A DNA stretch of 64,000 nucleotides from Lichenicoccus sp964246745 (lineage in GTDB: Bacteria > Pseudomonadota > Alphaproteobacteria > Acetobacterales > Acetobacteraceae), in assembly GCA_964246745.1 (NCBI GenBank), contig CAXTRK010000011.1:22926-86925 (forward strand), written 5' to 3'. Below, in pieces: positions 61,042 through 64,000 of this stretch. Position 1 is the first letter of the stretch; each line of letters starts with the position of its first letter. Below the pieces are notes generated by a model. It was not told the DNA's origin. It did no database searches and was given only the letters and a program-made list of their open reading frames with translations. Position numbers and translations under genes: made by a program.

Positions 61042-62142
61042 CTATCGGCAGATAAAGCCGCCGCCGAGCACGCGCGCACCATCGTACAGCACGCAGGCCT
61101 GACCGGGCGCGGCGTAGGCGCTGTCGTCAAGCAGCACTTCCGCGCCGTCGTGGGTGGCACGGATGACGGCAAGCCTGGGTTCCTCGCGGGCGCGAAGCTG
61201 CACGGCGCAGCGCAATGGCGTCTGCTCCACGGGAGGCACAATCAGCCAGTTCATCTCACGCAGGCGGAGCGTGCGGCGGCCGGCCGACGCGCGCGGGGCG
61301 ACCACGACCCGTCGCGTGCCGGGCTCGACCGCGATCACCTGCTGACGCTCGCCCTCGATCAGCGCGGCGTCGCCAAGCCGGCGGCCCTGGCCCACGGTGT
61401 AGCGGGCAATGCCCTGATGACGGCCACGCACGCGGCCGTCACGGTCCACGATCTCGCCTGAGCCGGCGACCTCCGGCCGCAGCGTCTCGACCAGGTCCGA
61501 ATAGGAGCCATGGTCCGGCACAAAGCAAAGATCCTGGCTATCGGGCTTGTCCGCGACGGCAAGGCCGAGCCGGGCCGCTTGAGCACGGACCAGGTGCTTA
61601 TCCGCCACCTCGCCGAGCGGAAAGCGCAGGTAGTCGAGCTGGGCCGCGGTGGTGGCGAACAGAAACCAGCTCTGGTCACGGCTGGCGTCGCGCGGGCGAT
61701 GCAGCTCGACGCCGCCCGCCGTCTCAAGGCGACGGACATAGTGCCCGGTCGCCATGGCGTCCGCGCCAAGGTCGCGGGCGAGGCCGAGCAGGTCGGTAAA
61801 CTTGACGCCCCGGTTGCACTGCACGCATGGCACCGGCGTCTCGCCACGCGCATAGCTGTCGGCGAAGTCGGCCACCACGCTGTCCTGGAAGCGTTGTTCG
61901 GCGTCGATGACGTAATGCGGAAAGCCGATGCGCTCGGCGACACGGCGCGCGTCGGCGATGTCGCGTCCGGCGCAGCAGGCGCCACGCTTCGCGTCCGCGG
62001 CACGCTGGTCGTAGAGCTGCAGCGTGGCGCCGATCACCTCGTGGCCCTCGCTGGCCAGCAGGGCGGCGACCACGGAGCTGTCCACTCCTCCAGACATTGC
62101 TACAAGAATTCGCATTCGCTCAGGGGCGACCAGGATCCGCAT
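61042..62142 (-). CDS. mnmA: tRNA 2-thiouridine(34) synthase MnmA
   Basis: 366 residues from ATG 62142, or 357 from ATG 62115. The ATP loop is AMSGGVDSSVVAALL; catalytic Cys lie in TPVPCVQCNRGVKF and in QDLCFVPD, with ATGHYVRR between. It thiolates U34 of tRNA-Lys/Glu/Gln. The first nine residues repeat the next ones (MRILVAPER then MRILVAMS): a small in-frame duplication of 27 bases created a second start. It lies downstream of ferredoxin and two desulfurases, which could supply its sulfur. Confidence 0.95.
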   Translation of the reverse strand: MRILVAPERMRILVAMSGGVDSSVVAALLASEGHEVIGATLQLYDQRAADAKRGACCAGRDIADARRVAERIGFPHYVIDAEQRFQDSVVADFADSYARGETPVPCVQCNRGVKFTDLLGLARDLGADAMATGHYVRRLETAGGVELHRPRDASRDQSWFLFATTAAQLDYLRFPLGEVADKHLVRAQAARLGLAVADKPDSQDLCFVPDHGSYSDLVETLRPEVAGSGEIVDRDGRVRGRHQGIARYTVGQGRRLGDAALIEGERQQVIAVEPGTRRVVVAPRASAGRRTLRLREMNWLIVPPVEQTPLRCAVQLRAREEPRLAVIRATHDGAEVLLDDSAYAAPGQACVLYDGARVLGGGFICR

Positions 62143-62158
62143 TCGCTTGGGGCCGGTT

Positions 62159-62473
62159 CTAGCCGGTGCGCGGCAGCCGCACGACGAGGCCGTCGAGGGC
62201 TTCGGTCATGACGATCTGGCAGCCGAGACGAGAGGTCTTCTCCAGCGCGAAGGCAAGGTCGAGCATGTCCTCCTCGTCCTCGGTGGGCGTCGCGAGCTTG
62301 CCGGCCCACGCCGGGTCGACCACCACATGGCAGGTGGCGCAGGCGAGTGAGCCTTCGCAGGCGCCTTCGAGATCGACTCCGTGGCGATGCGCGATCTCCA
62401 GCACCGACAAGCCGAGCGGAGCCTCGACCTCGCGCACGCCGCCGTCGCGCTCAACGAAGCTCATCTTGGGCAT
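62159..62473 (-). CDS. Adrenodoxin-type 2Fe-2S ferredoxin
   Basis: 104 residues. Cluster ligands C39, C45, C48 (CEGSLACATC) and C85, the vertebrate-type spacing used in iron-sulfur assembly (Fdx) and in P450 chains. TPTEDEEDMLDLAF is the acidic interaction helix. It overlaps the desulfurase gene by 23 bases and lies 16 bases before mnmA. The company of desulfurases argues for a role in Fe-S cluster or sulfur-transfer chemistry. Confidence 0.93.
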   Translation of the reverse strand: MPKMSFVERDGGVREVEAPLGLSVLEIAHRHGVDLEGACEGSLACATCHVVVDPAWAGKLATPTEDEEDMLDLAFALEKTSRLGCQIVMTEALDGLVVRLPRTG

Positions 62474-63650
62474 AGGTCGGGCATTCCAGCGTCTCGAACG
62501 TCTCGTCGGTTGCGGACGGGCCGTGCGCGCGCACGAGGATACGCGCCGCCTGGTCCAGTTCCGCCGGTGAGGTAAAGCGTCCGATTGCCAGGCGCAAGCT
62601 CCGCGCCGCCTGCTCGTGGCTCAACCCCATCGCCCGCAACACCGCGGAGGCTTCGATCTCGGCGGAAGCACAGGCCGAGCCGGTGGACAGGCACAGCTCG
62701 GGCGCCCGCGCGATGATCTCGCCAGCGGTCCGCCCCGGAAAGCGCAGGTTGAGGTTGCCGGAGATGCGATGCGCAAGACTGCCATTCACGACCAGGCCGG
62801 GGATGTCGCTCGCGAGGCGGCGCAGCAGAGCGTCGCGGAGCAACGCCAGGCGCGCGGCCTCCTCCAACCGCTCGTCCACGGCAATGGCGCAGGCGACGCC
62901 GAACCCCGCCACCAGCGGCACCGGCAGGGTGCCCGAACGCAGGCCGCGCTCCTGGCCGCCGCCCGAGAACAGCGGCGCGAGACGCACGCGCGGCCGGCGG
63001 CGCACATACAAGGCGCCCACGCCCTTCGGTCCGTACATCTTGTGCGCACTGAGCGAGGCGAGATCGAGGCCCATGCGTGGGATGTCGAGCGCGATCTTGC
63101 CGGCGGCCTGCGCCAGATCGCAATGCAGCAGCGCGCCCGCGCGATGCGCCCGCTCCGCGCAGTCGGCGATGTCCTGGATCACGCCGGTCTCGTTGTTCAC
63201 CGCCATGACGCTGACCAGCAGCGTGGGCGTGCGCAGGGCGTCGTCGAGACGCGCGGGATCCAGGCGGCCGTCCGCCTCGACCGGCAGGATCAACGGCTCG
63301 AAGCCCTCGTCGGCGAGGTCGCGCACTGCCCCCAGCACGCACGGATGCTCGGTGGTCGGCGTGATCAGCCGACGGCGCGTGTTGCCGGACCGTAGCGCCT
63401 CGCGCGCGGCGCCCTTGATGGCGAGGTTGTTGGACTCGGTGGCGCCGGAGGTGAAGACGAGCTCGCGCGGATCGCACTGCAGCAGGCAGGCGACCGCGCC
63501 GCGCGCGCGCGCGACCTCCGTCTCCGCGGCGCGGCCCATCGCGTGCTCGCCGCTGTGCGCGTTGCCGTAAGCCTCGTGGAACAGCGGCAGCATCGCCGCC
63601 AGCACGCGCGGGTCGCAGGCGGTCGTCGCCTGGTTGTCGAGATAGATCAT
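62451..63650 (-). CDS. Cysteine desulfurase, NifS/IscS family
   Basis: 399 residues. PLP enzyme releasing sulfur from cysteine. It begins MIYLDNQATTACDPRVL; PLP Lys is in SLSAHKMYGPKG near residue 200, and the persulfide Cys in STGSACASAE near 325. The short loop after that Cys and the GSACAS motif are IscS/NifS-like (group I). Its ATG overlaps the stop of a second desulfurase upstream (ATGA), giving a tandem pair. Confidence 0.93.
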   Translation of the reverse strand: MIYLDNQATTACDPRVLAAMLPLFHEAYGNAHSGEHAMGRAAETEVARARGAVACLLQCDPRELVFTSGATESNNLAIKGAAREALRSGNTRRRLITPTTEHPCVLGAVRDLADEGFEPLILPVEADGRLDPARLDDALRTPTLLVSVMAVNNETGVIQDIADCAERAHRAGALLHCDLAQAAGKIALDIPRMGLDLASLSAHKMYGPKGVGALYVRRRPRVRLAPLFSGGGQERGLRSGTLPVPLVAGFGVACAIAVDERLEEAARLALLRDALLRRLASDIPGLVVNGSLAHRISGNLNLRFPGRTAGEIIARAPELCLSTGSACASAEIEASAVLRAMGLSHEQAARSLRLAIGRFTSPAELDQAARILVRAHGPSATDETFETLECPTYAQDELR

Positions 63651-64000
63651 GCGGCCGAGCGCCTTCGCGCCGCCATCGCGTGATAGGCAGCGATAAATCC
63701 AGGGACGGTGTCAGGATCGACGTTCCAGGGCAGCGACACACGAATCGCCTCTCCAGCCAGCGCGCCAAGCGCCATCGCTTCGAGCACGTGCGAGCGGGCA
63801 ACCTTGCCGGACGAACAGGCGCTGCCGGCGGAGACGCCGTATCCCGCCAGATCGAGCCCGATCAACTGCGCCTCCGAGCGCATGCCCGGCAACGCCAGGC
63901 AGCTCGTGTTCGGCAAGCGGGGCGCCGCCGCGCCGCAGACCCGGGCGCCGGCCGCCAGGGCTGCCTGTTCGATGTCGCGACGCAGGCCGCGGTGCAGCGC
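63647..64000 (-). CDS. Second cysteine desulfurase (partial, C-terminal part)
   Basis: Cut by the window edge; about 117 C-terminal residues are present. NTSCLALPGMRSEAQLIGLDLAGYGVSAGSACSSGK holds the persulfide Cys and is followed by ALGALAGEAIRVSLPWN, the NifS/IscS ending. A TTG at 63916 can look like a start, but the frame continues to the edge with family-like sequence (ALHRGLRRDIEQAALAAGARV). It is a paralog, not a copy, of the adjacent desulfurase. Confidence 0.88.
   Translation of the reverse strand, partial: ALHRGLRRDIEQAALAAGARVCGAAAPRLPNTSCLALPGMRSEAQLIGLDLAGYGVSAGSACSSGKVARSHVLEAMALGALAGEAIRVSLPWNVDPDTVPGFIAAYHAMAARRRSAA

Overview
This is a 64 kb window of a GC-rich chromosome with dense, short-spaced genes, many ATGA/GTGA start-stop overlaps and frequent GTG/TTG starts. 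Gene content (GlcDEF plus malate synthase G, an oxidative galactose pathway, mannitol-dehydrogenase family enzyme, MaeB, GntR/FadR regulators, PstB-PhoU-PhoBR, paired NifS-type desulfurases with ferredoxin and MnmA) points to an aerobic alphaproteobacterium, most likely of the Acetobacteraceae/Rhodospirillales. That assignment rests on gene style, not on a marker gene. I saw no rRNA, tRNA, CRISPR array or intact insertion sequence.

Layout. 1-640: the end of glyoxylate carboligase followed by a collapsed scar of hydroxypyruvate isomerase and glycerate kinase. 660-8972: intact glycolate block (glcD, glcE, glcF, a LldP/GlcA permease, a CBS protein, glcB), so glycolate carbon leaves as malate while the neighbouring glycerate route is visibly decayed. 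8973-12440: accessory patch with a repeat element, ParDE, an SMP-30 lactonase, an AbrB/PIN module and a small protein plus helix-turn-helix pair. 12479-15457: an SDR and a secreted S46 peptidase. 15501-22737: oxidative galactose (De Ley-Doudoroff) cluster: GntR regulator, dgoK, dgoA, galactose dehydrogenase, lactonase, and divergent GalP-like permease and OprB porin; the galactonate dehydratase is not in the window. 22752-25935: a repetitive secreted protein and larC-larE-larB for the nickel-pincer nucleotide cofactor, without larA. 25946-31146: Tat-exported aldo/keto reductase, mannitol dehydrogenase family enzyme, rsmD, an RsuA/RluB-type pseudouridine synthase, a class I amidotransferase, tadA.

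31255-35743: an envelope-maintenance group (HtrA/DegP protease, exported MsrB and MsrA, a sulfite-oxidase family protein). 35888-41854: maeB, then a penicillin-acylase type Ntn hydrolase overlapping a GH3 acyl-amido synthetase, a pair that could break and make the same kind of amide bond. 41891-44441: rlmN, a 50-residue ORF with a strong ribosome site, and an OmpA-type lipoprotein-like/periplasmic protein. 44592-50088: phosphate regulon (pstB, phoU, phoB, phoR, porin) with Pho boxes before pstB and before the porin, and a perfect 19-bp inverted repeat between phoB and phoR.

50180-64000: ketoglutarate-semialdehyde dehydrogenase, nth, an HD-GYP protein, an ABC exporter interrupted by an in-frame amber codon, a VapBC module, an EamA exporter and TauC-like permease, two acetyltransferases, a methyltransferase, an iron-type alcohol dehydrogenase, and the sulfur-transfer block mnmA, ferredoxin and two cysteine desulfurases (the last cut by the window edge).
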